From assembly GCA_016718405.1 (NCBI GenBank), contig JADKDJ010000006.1:124001-188000 (forward strand): DNA of 64,000 bases, given 5' to 3'. Position 1 is the stretch's first letter, and each line of letters opens with the position of its first letter. This DNA is from Candidatus Rhodoferax odensensis (GTDB taxonomy: Bacteria; Pseudomonadota; Gammaproteobacteria; Burkholderiales; Burkholderiaceae_C). The position numbers and the translations under genes are program-made. Shown piece by piece: positions 42,318 through 52,050 of this stretch. Under the pieces are notes generated by a model that was not told where the DNA came from, searched no databases, and saw only the letters and a list, made by a program, of their open reading frames with translations.

Positions 42318-45260
42318 TCACTGACACGACTCGCAAGTTGGATCGTCGATACCGCAGAACTTGATGTCGGTGGCAGCCTGCGCTGCGATCTGCAGTCGTG
42401 CTGTTGCGGCAGCTTCATCGAGCGCGTGCTGACCGCTGCTTGAGTGCGTGGCACCGCCCATTGGGACAGCGTTGAGCCGACCCGCCATGACCGTGGACTT
42501 CTCGGCGTGCGTGGCCGACATGGTGCGCAAGTAGTAGGTGGTCTTGAGACCGCGCACCCACGCCAGCGTGTAGGTTTCGTCAAGCTTCTTGCCAGACGCG
42601 CCAGCCATGTAGATGTTCAGCGATTGAGCCTGGTCGATCCACTTCTGGCGCCGCGCCGCTGCCTCCACCAGCCAGCGTGGTTCGATCTCGAATGCCGTCG
42701 CATACAAGGCCTTGATTTCGGCAGGTACCCGGTCGATCGGACCCAGCGATCCGTCAAAGTGTTTGAGGTCCATCACCATCACGTCATCCCAAAGTCCGAG
42801 CCGCTTCAGGTCCCGCACCAGGTAGTGATTGATGATCGTGAATTCGCCCGACAGGTTTGATTTCACCGACAGATTGCCAAAGCTCGGCTCGATTGAGGCA
42901 TCGACGCCAATGATGTTGGAGATCGTCGCCGTGGGCGCAATGGCGGTGCAGTTCGAATTGCGCATGCCGTCGGTGGCGATCTTTTGGCGCAGGGCGGACC
43001 AGTCCAGCGTTGTGGAGCGGTCGACTTCCAGGTAGCCCCCGCGTTGTGTGGCCAGCAAGTCCAGTGTGTCGAGTGGCAGCACGCCCTTGTCCCACAATGA
43101 TCCACGGTAGCTGCTGTAGGTGCCGCGCTCACGCGCCAGTTCGGTTGACGCCCAATACGCGTAGTAGCTCACCGCCTCCATGGAGCGATCGGCAAATTCG
43201 ACCGCGGCTTCACTGGCGTAGGCGACGCCCAACTCATACAAGCTGTCCTGAAAGCCCATGATCCCGAGCCCAACCGGGCGATGCTTGAGATTGGCGTTGC
43301 GCGCCTTCTTCACGGCGTAATAGTTGATGTCGATGACGTTGTCGAGCATGCGCATTGCCGTCGTGACGGTCTTCTGCAACTTTGCGTGATCGAGTACCAA
43401 AGCGCCGGGTGACTGCGGGTCGCTACTGGTAATCAGGTGCTGGCGGAGGTTGACCGAACCCAGGTTGCAGACGGCGGTTTCCGTATCGCTGGTGTTGAGC
43501 GTGATCTCGGTACAGAGATTGGATGAATGAACCACTCCGACGTGCTGCTGTGGCGAGCGGACGTTGCAAGCATCCTTGAAGGTAATCCATGGGTGGCCGG
43601 TCTCGAACAGCATGGTCAGCATCTTGCGCCACAGCTCGGCCGCCTGGACCACGCGCGAGGGCTTGATCTCACCGGCCGCAGCCCGCATTTCGTAGGCGAC
43701 GTAGGCGCGTTCGAAATCTGAACCGATCTTGTCGTGCAGGTCTGGCACGCTGCTGGGGGAGAACAGGGTCCACTGGCCCTTTTCCATCACACGGCGCATG
43801 AACAGGTCTGGAATCCAGTTGGCTGTGTTCATGTCATGGGTGCGCCGCCGATCATCCCCGGTGTTCTTTCTGAGTTCCAGGAATTCCTCGACATCGAGGT
43901 GCCAGGTTTCCAGGTAGGCGCAGACGGCGCCCTTGCGCTTGCCGCCCTGGTTGACCGCCACGGCCGTGTCGTTGACCACCTTCAGGAAGGGCACCACGCC
44001 TTGCGACTCACCGTTGGTGCCCTTGATGTGGGCTCCCAAGGCGCGCACGCGTGTCCAATCGTTGCCCAGGCCGCCGGCGAACTTGGACAGCAGCGCGTTT
44101 TCCTTGATCGACTCGTAAATGCCATCCAGATCGTCCGGCACGGTGGTCAGGTAGCACGATGACAATTGAGAGCGCAGCGTGCCACTGTTGAACAAGGTTG
44201 GCGTGCTGGACATGAAATCGAACGAAGACAACACGTCGTAAAACTCGATGGCGCGCGCCTCGCGGTCTACTTCGCCCAACGCCAGACCCATCGCCACGCG
44301 CATGAAGAACGCCTGAGGCAGCTCAATTCGAACCTTGTCGACGTGCAGGAAGTAGCGGTCATAAAGCGTCTGCAAGCCCAGGTAGTCGAACTTCAGGTCG
44401 CGTTCGGGCTTGATCGCGCTCGCCAGCCGAGACAAATCAAACTGCTGCAGCCGCTCGTCGAGCAGACCGTGCGACACGCCCTTGCCAATGAAGTCTGCAA
44501 AGTACTCCACGTAGGCCTGTGCCATGTCGGCCTGGGTCAGGTCCTGGCCCAGCACTTCACGGGCAATCGTGTGATAGAGCAGCCGCGCCGTGGCGTAGGT
44601 GTAGTCCGGGTCGGTCTCGATCAGCGTGCGAGCGGCCAGGATGGAGGCCTTGTAGACCTCCTCCATTGGCACGCCGTCGTACAGGTTGCGTACGGTTTCT
44701 GCCAGGATGGGCTCGGCCTTGACGTCGGCACCCAGGCCGGCGCAGGCGGACTCGATCAGCCGGCGCAAACGCGCCATATCGAGTGCCGTGCGCTCGCCGC
44801 GATCCAAGGTGTGCAGCACCTGGGTTGGCGGGGCAATCTGCGCCGCCGCTTTGGCCCTTTCCTGGGCCCGACCCTCCCGATACAGCACATAGGCTCGCGC
44901 AATCTCGTGGTGGCCACTGCGCATCAGGCCGAGTTCGACCTGGTCCTGCACGTCTTCAATGTGAAAGGTGCCACCACCGGGACGTGAGCGCAGCAGCGCG
45001 CGTATGACGCCTTGTGTCAAGGTCTCGACAACCTCGCGCACACTGGCCGACGCTGCTCCCTGGGTGCCGTGAACGGCCAGAAATGCCTTCATCATTGCCA
45101 CCGCGATCTTGGCCGGCTCGAAGGGAACAACCGCGCCATTGCGCCGGATGATCTGGTAGTGAGTGAGGGTGTGCTCGGGGGTCAAGGTAGCGCTGGGCGC
45201 GCCGTGACGGGAATGATGGGTGACCGGGTCGACTCCGGTCGTTTGCATTGCAGTGTGCAC
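42318..45260 (-). CDS. nrdA: Ribonucleotide reductase class Ia, alpha subunit
   Basis: Catalytic subunit that reduces ribonucleoside diphosphates. The 980-residue product has an N-terminal ATP-cone (QIIRRNGAVVPFEPAKIAVAM, as adjoining motifs), the active-site segment NLCTEITLNTSDTETAVCNLGSVNL with catalytic cysteines (two motifs), and the C-terminal redox pair CGIDDPTCESC. I start it at the GTG at 45260 because AGGAG is five bases upstream. The ATG at 45248 is 17 bases from that site, and an earlier ATG at 45305 has no site. An NrdR-controlled promoter lies 100-150 bp upstream. Confidence 0.95.
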   Translation of the reverse strand: MHTAMQTTGVDPVTHHSRHGAPSATLTPEHTLTHYQIIRRNGAVVPFEPAKIAVAMMKAFLAVHGTQGAASASVREVVETLTQGVIRALLRSRPGGGTFHIEDVQDQVELGLMRSGHHEIARAYVLYREGRAQERAKAAAQIAPPTQVLHTLDRGERTALDMARLRRLIESACAGLGADVKAEPILAETVRNLYDGVPMEEVYKASILAARTLIETDPDYTYATARLLYHTIAREVLGQDLTQADMAQAYVEYFADFIGKGVSHGLLDERLQQFDLSRLASAIKPERDLKFDYLGLQTLYDRYFLHVDKVRIELPQAFFMRVAMGLALGEVDREARAIEFYDVLSSFDFMSSTPTLFNSGTLRSQLSSCYLTTVPDDLDGIYESIKENALLSKFAGGLGNDWTRVRALGAHIKGTNGESQGVVPFLKVVNDTAVAVNQGGKRKGAVCAYLETWHLDVEEFLELRKNTGDDRRRTHDMNTANWIPDLFMRRVMEKGQWTLFSPSSVPDLHDKIGSDFERAYVAYEMRAAAGEIKPSRVVQAAELWRKMLTMLFETGHPWITFKDACNVRSPQQHVGVVHSSNLCTEITLNTSDTETAVCNLGSVNLRQHLITSSDPQSPGALVLDHAKLQKTVTTAMRMLDNVIDINYYAVKKARNANLKHRPVGLGIMGFQDSLYELGVAYASEAAVEFADRSMEAVSYYAYWASTELARERGTYSSYRGSLWDKGVLPLDTLDLLATQRGGYLEVDRSTTLDWSALRQKIATDGMRNSNCTAIAPTATISNIIGVDASIEPSFGNLSVKSNLSGEFTIINHYLVRDLKRLGLWDDVMVMDLKHFDGSLGPIDRVPAEIKALYATAFEIEPRWLVEAAARRQKWIDQAQSLNIYMAGASGKKLDETYTLAWVRGLKTTYYLRTMSATHAEKSTVMAGRLNAVPMGGATHSSSGQHALDEAAATARLQIAAQAATDIKFCGIDDPTCESCQ

Positions 45261-45359
45261 TGTCTCTCCTGTGTAATTGCCATGCCTGGTCGGGGCTGGC
45301 CGCATTCTTTTGCGTGGCCTGTGCAGCGCACCCGAAAGGATGAGCTTTCTGATCCAGGC

Positions 45360-45407
45360 ACACTATATATGGTGTCTGAACCTAATTCAAGCCACTACGG
45401 GTAGTGT
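45360..45407 (-). promoter_or_regulatory. nrdA promoter with tandem NrdR boxes
   Basis: ACACTATATATGGTGT (45360-45375) is a near-perfect NrdR box; CCACTACGGGTAGTGT (45392-45407) is a weaker second box. Their centres are 32 bp apart, three helical turns, as is usual for NrdR pairs. On the minus strand TTGAAT (45385-45390) and TATAGT (45362-45367) are spaced 17 bp, so box 1 covers the -10 element. This predicts repression of nrdAB by ATP/dATP-loaded NrdR. Confidence 0.82.
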
Positions 45408-45515
45408 ATTACGCGCAGATCGCGGGCGATTGCGTGGGGGCAATAACCAAGTCGCATGCCTGGTCAATGGTCGCGCCTCTGCTGCGGTGCATCAGCGCCA
45501 GCGGGGCCCCGCCCG

Positions 45516-46130
45516 CTACAGGGGCGAAGTCGGGAAGCGCTGGTGTGACCAGCCTAGGGCATGCTGCAATCGACGCCAGTCAAAGCCCGGACCGGGATCA
45601 CCCTTGCGGCCCGGCGCAATGTGTTCGTGCCCGGCAATGTTTGCTATTGGATAGCGCTGCGCGATGGCAGCGCATAGCGCTGTCAGCGTTTCGTATTGCT
45701 CAGGCTCGAAACTGTCACCTTCGAGTCCTTCAAGCTCAACGCCAACCGAAAAGTCGTTGCAGTTGGCGTGCTCTTCAAAGACCGACACGCCGGCGTGCCA
45801 GGCGCGGTCGTCACAGCTTACGAACTGCCACAGCTCACCATTTCGGCGAACATAGAAGTGGGCCGACACCTTTAGCGCATGGATGGTCTCGAAGTAGGGA
45901 TGGGCCTGCGCTGGCAATTGGTTGGTAAAGAGTAGCTGTACCTCGTCGCCCCCATATCGACCCGGGGGCAGACTGATCGAGTGCAGGACGATCAGGCTGA
46001 CCGTGCTTGCCGCCGGGCGTGCTCCGAAGTTGGGCGAGCGCACGGGCCTAGCGTGGCGGTACCAACCATCGGTCCACAGTGCATCGGGCGCGTGTGGCTC
46101 AGAGTGGCTCGTCGGTGGGCTCACTGCCAT
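45516..46130 (-). CDS. ampD: 1,6-anhydro-N-acetylmuramyl-L-alanine amidase AmpD
   Basis: Cytoplasmic zinc amidase of murein recycling. The 204-residue product has LIVLHSISLPPGRYGG with the first zinc His, WHAGVSVFEEHANCNDFSVGVELEG (two motifs) and GHEHIAPGRKGDPGPGFDW with the remaining ligands. The ATG at 46130 is used; another ATG four codons upstream is possible. The start lies inside the last codons of pilR, a 32-bp overlap. AmpD products feed the Mpl ligase at 32727-34184. Confidence 0.92.
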   Translation of the reverse strand: MAVSPPTSHSEPHAPDALWTDGWYRHARPVRSPNFGARPAASTVSLIVLHSISLPPGRYGGDEVQLLFTNQLPAQAHPYFETIHALKVSAHFYVRRNGELWQFVSCDDRAWHAGVSVFEEHANCNDFSVGVELEGLEGDSFEPEQYETLTALCAAIAQRYPIANIAGHEHIAPGRKGDPGPGFDWRRLQHALGWSHQRFPTSPL

Positions 46131-47574
46131 GCGGTGTCTCAATGTTGAGGCGGGCGATACGGTAGCGCATCTGCCGCAGGCTCAGTCCCAGCCGAGCCGC
46201 CGCGGCGGTGCGGTTAAAGCCGGTCTCGTGCAGCGCCTGGATCAAAAACCGACGCTCCTGCTGATCCAGATGCGCTTGCAAATCGCTGGGCATCTCGTTT
46301 TGCGGGTCGGTCGCCCGCTGGTGACGGACAACGGCCAGCGGCGTCGAGGGGTTGGGGTCGCGTACCGCCAGTTCGATGTGCAGGCAGTTGTCTTCGCTCA
46401 GGGCCACCGCTCGGTGGAGCAGGTTTTCCAGCTCACGCACATTGCCGGTCAAGGGGTCCAACGCGAGTTGCGCAAGCACCGAGTCGGACAGCGGCGGCAC
46501 GGGCACACCCGATTCGTTGGCGATGCGCTGGAGCAAGGCCTGGCACAAAGCGGGTAGGTCTTCGCGGCGGTCGCGCAAGGGCGGAATCGCGATTTCGATG
46601 ACGTTGAGCCGGTAGTAGAGATCCTGCCGAAAACGCCCGGCCAGGACCTCGGTGCCGAGGTTCTTGTGCGTGGCGCTGATGATGCGCACGTCAACCGGCT
46701 CTTCCTGGGTCGAGCCGATCGGGCGCACGCAGCGCTCCTGTATCGCGCGCAGCAATTTGGACTGCATGGCGATCGGCAGATCGCCGATCTCGTCGAGAAA
46801 CAGGGTGCCACCCTTTGCGGCCTGAAAGAACCCGATCCGGTCCTGGTTCGAGCCGGTGTAAGAGCCCTTCTTGGCGCCGAAGAACTCGGCCTCCAGCAGA
46901 TGCTCCGGGATCGCGCTGCAGTTGACAGCGACCATGGGACCAGTGGCGCGATGGCTGTTGGCATGAATCGCTGCGGCTACCAATTCCTTGCCGGTGCCGG
47001 ATTCGCCACTGACCAGAACCGGCGCCATGTTTCTGGCAACCTTGACGACGCGCTCCTTGACCAATCGCATACTGGCCGACTCGCCCACCAGGCGCGCAAG
47101 CGCCGTCTCGCCGGTCGGACTGCGTGCTGGTGCCTCGGGCATGCCCGGCGCTGCCGTGGAGCCGCGGGCGGGCTGGCCGGGGCGTGTCATGGCGTCTTGC
47201 GCGGCAGAGGCGATGACGGTTCGAAACTGCTTGAGATCCACCGGCTTGGTGAGGTAGTCGAAGGCCCCAGCCTTGAGGGACTCGACCGCGTTTTCCGCTG
47301 AACCGTACGCCGTGATAACGACACAGCGTTCGGCGCGATGTTGCTCTCGCAGGCGCTGAATCAATTCCATGCCAACCCCGTCTGGCAGACGCATGTCGGT
47401 GATGACCACGTCATAACGTGTTTCACCGAGATGTTGCCAGGCCTGTTGCAGGCTTTCAGCCGCGTCAACGCGGTAGCCCTCGCGCAGCAGGGTCAATTCA
47501 TAAAGTGTGCGCAGATCGGGCTCGTCGTCGATGACGAGGATCTGAGCCGCGGTCAGTGGCGTGTTGGTTGCCAT
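46099..47574 (-). CDS. pilR: Sigma-54-dependent response regulator PilR
   Basis: NtrC-type activator, in other bacteria controlling pilA and type IV pili. The 491-residue product has a receiver domain with phospho-acceptor Asp in VVITDMRLPDG, an AAA+ domain (VLVSGESGTGKE Walker A; GGTLFLDEIGDLP Walker B) and a C-terminal Fis-type helix-turn-helix (LIQALHETGFNRTAAAARLGLSLRQMRYRI, two motifs). The sigma-54 contact loop reads GSYTGS, where the consensus is GAFTGA. It overlaps pilS by 22 bp. Confidence 0.93.
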   Translation of the reverse strand: MATNTPLTAAQILVIDDEPDLRTLYELTLLREGYRVDAAESLQQAWQHLGETRYDVVITDMRLPDGVGMELIQRLREQHRAERCVVITAYGSAENAVESLKAGAFDYLTKPVDLKQFRTVIASAAQDAMTRPGQPARGSTAAPGMPEAPARSPTGETALARLVGESASMRLVKERVVKVARNMAPVLVSGESGTGKELVAAAIHANSHRATGPMVAVNCSAIPEHLLEAEFFGAKKGSYTGSNQDRIGFFQAAKGGTLFLDEIGDLPIAMQSKLLRAIQERCVRPIGSTQEEPVDVRIISATHKNLGTEVLAGRFRQDLYYRLNVIEIAIPPLRDRREDLPALCQALLQRIANESGVPVPPLSDSVLAQLALDPLTGNVRELENLLHRAVALSEDNCLHIELAVRDPNPSTPLAVVRHQRATDPQNEMPSDLQAHLDQQERRFLIQALHETGFNRTAAAARLGLSLRQMRYRIARLNIETPHGSEPTDEPL

Positions 47575-49316
47575 GGTGTCAGGTGCGCATTTTCGGTGGG
47601 AAGGTCAATATCGACTTGGGAGACTGACGGACCAAAGGTCACAACGAATTCGTTACCACCCTGTTCATTGCCGCGAATCCGGCGTGATGAGCGTCGATAC
47701 GAGATCGACGCGCCGTGTCCTTCGCACAATTCCCGGCAAATATACAGGCCCAGGCCAGTGGAGCGGCTTTCCGATGAAAAGAACGGCTCAAACAGGTGCC
47801 GTTCGACCGAGGGCTCCATGCGCGGGCCGTCGCTCCAGACCGACAACAGCGTTGGGGCGGCTTCGGGCGACTCGGTAGACACCACAATGCAGTCCATTTG
47901 GTCGCTCGCATAGCGCTTGGCGTTGTCCAGCAGGTTGATCAGAATCCGTCGCAAGTGCTCGGATTCAAACGGGACTTCGTCGCGGCTGGCCGACAAGGAC
48001 AATCGAAGCTGCTGGCCGCCGCCTGTTTGCCGCTGCCAATCCCGGCAGACTCTTTGCACAGCGTCATTGAGGTTGAGGTGGCGCGACGCGATCGTACCCT
48101 CGCGGTTCTGGACGCGGGAGACGTCGAGCACTTCCTCGACGATCTTCTCTAGACGCCTGGCGTTTTGTTGAATCATCAAGGTGAGTCGTTTTTGGCGTGG
48201 GTCACGCAGGTCTTCGTCCAGCAAGTCGTTGGCTTGTGCAATGGCCGCCAGCGGGTTGCGGATTTCGTGTGCCACGGCGGCTGACAGACGCCCCATGCTG
48301 GCGAGCTTGTCGGTTCGAAGTCGCGCTTCCATTTCGCGCTGATCCTGCAGAAACATGACGCACAGCGCCTCGGAATTTTCGCCCTGCGTGCCAGTTAGCT
48401 GCGTGCGCACCCGCACGCGCTGCGCGCCGCGACCGGGAAGCGTGAGCGTGACGTCGCGGTGTTCTGCCTGATCGCCGGCAAAACTTTGCTGCATCACGTC
48501 AACCAGTGCCTGCCATCCCACCACGGCGGTCAGATGGAACGCCTCGGCGCGTAACGCCGGTTCCGAGCCAAGCAGGCGCCGTGCGGCCGGGTTGGCCGCG
48601 CGTACCAGTCCCTGCTGGTCGGCTACCAGCACCCCATCGGTCAGCGATTCGATGACCAGTGCGTTGACTTGGCGCTGGACACGCACCGCCAGTTGACTGC
48701 GGTGTGCTTTCAGTTCCTCGCGCGCCAGTCGGGTGGCGATCTGGTGCGACAGGAACGAGATGACAAAGCAGCCCGCACCTGTGAGCGCGGCTTGCAGGAA
48801 CTGTGCGGTTGCATCGATCTGACTGTGGAGCGTGGTCCAAAGCGCCCCAAGCAAGAGCATCAACGTGACACCGGCAGCCGCTCCCAGAGCCAGCATTAAT
48901 GAACCCAGCACGCTGGCCATGAGCACCGGCAGCGCGAACAAGGGAGCGTAATTGATGCTGCCGCCCTGAAGCCACTGCAGGGCGGCAAAGGCCGCGATGT
49001 CGACGCCTATGGTGGCAATCCAGGTGAAGCTGAACGTGCGCTGCAGCCGTCTGGGGCGGACCGTGAATCGGAAGGCCAGGGCGCTCACGAGGTATCCCAG
49101 GCACACCAGTATCAGCGTGGTGTCTCGGTTTGTCCCGAGTGCCAGAAGCGTGCCTTGCAGCAGCAGCAGAACCAGTCCCAGGGTAACCCTGGCGGTCATG
49201 AAGCCGCGCCAGAGTCGGTCAAATTCCTGTGGCCGGTGGTCTTGTTCGAGCGCCTCGCTATCCAGATCCAACCAAGCCTGGTCGTACCAGGAGCGCGTGT
49301 CAGGGGCGCCCGGCAT
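47553..49316 (-). CDS. pilS: Sensor histidine kinase PilS
   Basis: Membrane kinase partner of PilR. The 587-residue product has about six transmembrane helices in residues 40-200, a PAS-like region (about 220-320) with VLVADQQGLVRAANPAARRLLG (two motifs), the H-box AVAHEIRNPLAAIAQ, and an ATPase domain with N-box LINLLDNAKRYA and STGLGLYICRELCEGHGA. It directly abuts the PP0621-like gene upstream and overlaps pilR downstream, so the two-component pair is co-transcribed. Confidence 0.92.
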   Translation of the reverse strand: MPGAPDTRSWYDQAWLDLDSEALEQDHRPQEFDRLWRGFMTARVTLGLVLLLLQGTLLALGTNRDTTLILVCLGYLVSALAFRFTVRPRRLQRTFSFTWIATIGVDIAAFAALQWLQGGSINYAPLFALPVLMASVLGSLMLALGAAAGVTLMLLLGALWTTLHSQIDATAQFLQAALTGAGCFVISFLSHQIATRLAREELKAHRSQLAVRVQRQVNALVIESLTDGVLVADQQGLVRAANPAARRLLGSEPALRAEAFHLTAVVGWQALVDVMQQSFAGDQAEHRDVTLTLPGRGAQRVRVRTQLTGTQGENSEALCVMFLQDQREMEARLRTDKLASMGRLSAAVAHEIRNPLAAIAQANDLLDEDLRDPRQKRLTLMIQQNARRLEKIVEEVLDVSRVQNREGTIASRHLNLNDAVQRVCRDWQRQTGGGQQLRLSLSASRDEVPFESEHLRRILINLLDNAKRYASDQMDCIVVSTESPEAAPTLLSVWSDGPRMEPSVERHLFEPFFSSESRSTGLGLYICRELCEGHGASISYRRSSRRIRGNEQGGNEFVVTFGPSVSQVDIDLPTENAHLTPWQPTRH

Positions 49317-49553
49317 TCACGACTCCGAGCGTTTCAGGTGGTCGGTGCAGCAGTAGCTTCCCAACTTGCCGACGTGCGCCTCGGCGGCGGGAATGTGCAC
49401 GGCGCACGAGCGGCACGCGACCATCTCGTGGGGTGCTTGCTCTGACTGGGTACGGCCCGGCTGCGGTGTTTGGTCCTTGACCGATGGCCGGCGCTGAGCC
49501 CGCCACAGCCACACGCCGAGACACAGTACCGCAAGGATTGTGAGCAGCTTCAT
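49317..49553 (-). CDS. PP0621-family small membrane protein
   Basis: A 78-residue protein with one N-terminal transmembrane helix (KLLTILAVLCLGVWLW) and a short C-terminal metal-binding-like motif, VACRSCAVHIPAAEAHVGKLGSYCC (two motifs), with a CxxC and a later CC pair. The ATG at 49553 overlaps the ypjD stop by 4 bp; the longer open frame upstream is noise from that gene. Genes of this type are commonly found between pilS and ypjD in Burkholderiales. Function unknown. Confidence 0.85.
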   Translation of the reverse strand: MKLLTILAVLCLGVWLWRAQRRPSVKDQTPQPGRTQSEQAPHEMVACRSCAVHIPAAEAHVGKLGSYCCTDHLKRSES

Positions 49554-50380
49554 GTGGCGCGACCCAGCAAAATCTCCAGCACAAATCTGGATCCGACATA
49601 GGCCAGAAACAAGAGTCCAGCGCCGACATACAGCACGCGCACGGCGCGACGGCCGCGCCAGCCGAATCGCACGCGGCCAATCAGCAAGACAGCAAAGGTC
49701 AGCCACGAGAGAAGTGAGAACACGGTCTTGTGATCCCACCTCCAGGCCACGCCCTTACCGTAGAGGTGCTCGCCAAACGCGACGCCGATGACCAGGGTGG
49801 CGGACAGCAGCAGAAAACCGGCCGCCACAAAGCGAAATGTCAGTCGCTCCAAGGTCAGCAAGGGCAAGCCGCTGTGGGGGTCGACCGCCAGGCGAATGCG
49901 TTCCTCGGTCCTGGTCATGAACCACGCATGCACGACCGCCGTTCCAAACAGTCCATATGATGCAATGCCCAAAGCCCAGTGCAGCGGCAACCACGCCGAG
50001 GAAGCCGCATGCAGGGCTGCACCGGGAAAGGCCAGCGCCAGCAACACGGTCGCCGCGCCAAGAGCCGCCAGTGCCCAGCGTGTCTGCAATTGGGGGTAGA
50101 CCTGACTCTCCACCGCGTAGACTGCAGCTACCAGCCAGGCAGTCACCGATAGCGCCGGTGCAAAACCAAACCTAGGCGGACTGCCCAGCAAGCCCACCAG
50201 CAACATGGCACCATGTAGCAGCCACGCGACCAACACCGCCGCGCGCACCGCTTTGCCGTTGAGCCGCCGTGTGCCTGCAGCAGAGATGACGTAAGCGACG
50301 GCGGCGGCCAGTGCCAAGCCGACGTTGAGCACCGACCAGCCGGCCAGGGCCGAGGGTAGCGCCAGGGCGGCGCCAGTCAT
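49550..50380 (-). CDS. YpjD/CcsA-like cytochrome c assembly family membrane protein
   Basis: The 276-residue product has about eight transmembrane helices and the conserved C-terminal block GVAWRWDHKTVFSLLSWLTF, a variant of the CcsA/CcmC-type tryptophan-rich segment, with LPLHWALGIASYGLF before it. The E. coli relative YpjD has no settled function; other family members handle heme in cytochrome c biogenesis. The ATG at 50380 is used. It is divergent from ffh. Confidence 0.86.
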   Translation of the reverse strand: MTGAALALPSALAGWSVLNVGLALAAAVAYVISAAGTRRLNGKAVRAAVLVAWLLHGAMLLVGLLGSPPRFGFAPALSVTAWLVAAVYAVESQVYPQLQTRWALAALGAATVLLALAFPGAALHAASSAWLPLHWALGIASYGLFGTAVVHAWFMTRTEERIRLAVDPHSGLPLLTLERLTFRFVAAGFLLLSATLVIGVAFGEHLYGKGVAWRWDHKTVFSLLSWLTFAVLLIGRVRFGWRGRRAVRVLYVGAGLLFLAYVGSRFVLEILLGRAT

Positions 50381-50685
50381 CGCTTCGCCTCGCGCACAGG
50401 ATGCCAACGCACAGGCAACCGTTTGCCGTGGCGTGTGACCAGTGGCTTGGGGTGGGCCCGCGTGGGAGCGGCGATTTCCGGGGTTCTCACCCTGCTAGTC
50501 TACCGCCGACCCTTGCACCCACAAACCTCAGCGAGCCGCGCGGTTGTGGTCAGGCATTCCTTGGTATAGTTGAACGTCATCAGCGACGACCGTTTTGGCG
50601 AAAGTCGCCGCTATTCGACGCGCTTTGCAGCCGCGCTGACGCCTGAGTCGGTGCACCAACGAAGTCCCTACCGCGGACACCCACC
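50381..50685. promoter_or_regulatory. Intergenic region with ffh promoter
   Basis: This 305-bp gap separates divergent ypjD and ffh. An extended -10 element TTGGTATAGT (50561-50570) lies about 115 bp before ffh, with a weak -35-like GGTTGT 17 bp upstream of it, giving a leader of roughly 110 nt. No gene is supported; the short plus-strand reading frames here show no recognisable protein. A divergent promoter for the ypjD-pilSR-ampD operon should also be here but was not identified. Confidence 0.5.
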
Positions 50686-52050
50686 ATGGCATCAGCCCTT
50701 ACCGACAAACTTTCCCGCCTCGTCAAAGAAATCCGGGGTCAGGCACGCATCACCGAATCCAACGTCGCCGATATGCTGCGCGAGGTCAGGATGGCCTTGT
50801 TGGAGGCCGACGTGGCGCTGCCGGTGGTGCGCGACTTTATTGCCCGGGTCAAGGAAAAGGCGCTTGGCCAAGAGGTGCTGGGTTCGCTTTCACCCGGTCA
50901 GGCGCTGGTGAGTATTGTCAATAAAGAGTTGGTCGCGACCATGGGTGAGGGCGTGAGCGACCTCAACCTCGCCGCGCAGCCTCCGGCGGTAATTCTGATG
51001 GCTGGCCTGCAAGGCGCCGGCAAGACCACCACGACCGCCAAGCTGGCCAAGCACCTGATCGAAAAGCGCAAAAAGAAGGTGCTGACCGTATCGGGCGACG
51101 TTTACCGACCGGCGGCGATTGAGCAGTTGAAGACGGTCACGGCGCAGGCCGGTGCCCAGTGGTTTGCCAGTTCGGCCGATCAGAAGCCGGTTGACATCGG
51201 TCTGGCGGCGCTCGACTATGCGCGCAAGCATTATTTTGATGTGCTGCTGGTCGATACGGCGGGCCGGCTGGCGATTGACGAGGCGCTCATGCGCGAAATC
51301 AAGGACCTGCATGCGGCCTTGAATCCAGTCGAGACACTGTTTGTGGTTGATGCGATGCAGGGCCAGGATGCCATCAATACCGCAAAGGCCTTTAAGGAGG
51401 CCCTGCCCTTGACCGGCATAGTTTTGACCAAGATGGATGGTGACTCCCGCGGTGGTGCGGCCCTGTCGGTGCGTCAGGTCACTGGTGCGCCGATCAAGTT
51501 CGCTGGCGTCAGCGAGAAGCTCGATGGTTTGGAAGTGTTCGACGCCGAACGCCATGCGGGCCGTATTCTGGGCATGGGCGACATCCTTGCGCTGGTCGAG
51601 CAAGTCACGTCCGGGGTGGACATGGTGGCCGCCCAGAAGCTTGCGGCCAAGGTCAAAAGCGGTGCCGGCTTTGACTTGAGCGACTTCCTGGGTCAGCTTC
51701 AGCAAATGAAGCAAATGGGAGGATTGTCCAGCCTGATGGATAAACTGCCCGCGGCCATGGCTGCCAAGGCTGGTCAGGTGGACATGGGTCGTGCCGAGAA
51801 GGACATCAAGCGCAAGGAAGGCATCATTCAGAGCATGACACCGCTCGAGCGCAGCAAGCCAGAACTGATCAAGGCGACGCGCAAGCGTCGCATCGCCGCT
51901 GGGGCCGGCGTTCAAGTACAGGAAGTCAATCGCCTGCTCAAGGAGTTCGAGCAGATGCAGGACATGATGAAGAAGATGAAAGGCGGCGGCATGATGAAGC
52001 TGATGAAGCGCATGGGCGGCATGAAAGGCGTCCCGAAAATGCCTTTCTGA
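50686..52050 (+). CDS. ffh: Signal recognition particle protein Ffh
   Basis: GTPase that with 4.5S RNA targets membrane proteins to the inner membrane. The 454-residue product has an N domain, a G domain with GLQGAGKTTTTAKLAKHL, DTAGRLAIDE and TKMDGDSRGGAAL, and a Met-rich M domain at the C-terminus (EFEQMQDMMKKMKGGGMMKLM, two motifs) that binds signal peptides and RNA. Its TGA stop is the first codon of a family-2 hairpin repeat. Confidence 0.97.
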   Translation: MASALTDKLSRLVKEIRGQARITESNVADMLREVRMALLEADVALPVVRDFIARVKEKALGQEVLGSLSPGQALVSIVNKELVATMGEGVSDLNLAAQPPAVILMAGLQGAGKTTTTAKLAKHLIEKRKKKVLTVSGDVYRPAAIEQLKTVTAQAGAQWFASSADQKPVDIGLAALDYARKHYFDVLLVDTAGRLAIDEALMREIKDLHAALNPVETLFVVDAMQGQDAINTAKAFKEALPLTGIVLTKMDGDSRGGAALSVRQVTGAPIKFAGVSEKLDGLEVFDAERHAGRILGMGDILALVEQVTSGVDMVAAQKLAAKVKSGAGFDLSDFLGQLQQMKQMGGLSSLMDKLPAAMAAKAGQVDMGRAEKDIKRKEGIIQSMTPLERSKPELIKATRKRRIAAGAGVQVQEVNRLLKEFEQMQDMMKKMKGGGMMKLMKRMGGMKGVPKMPF

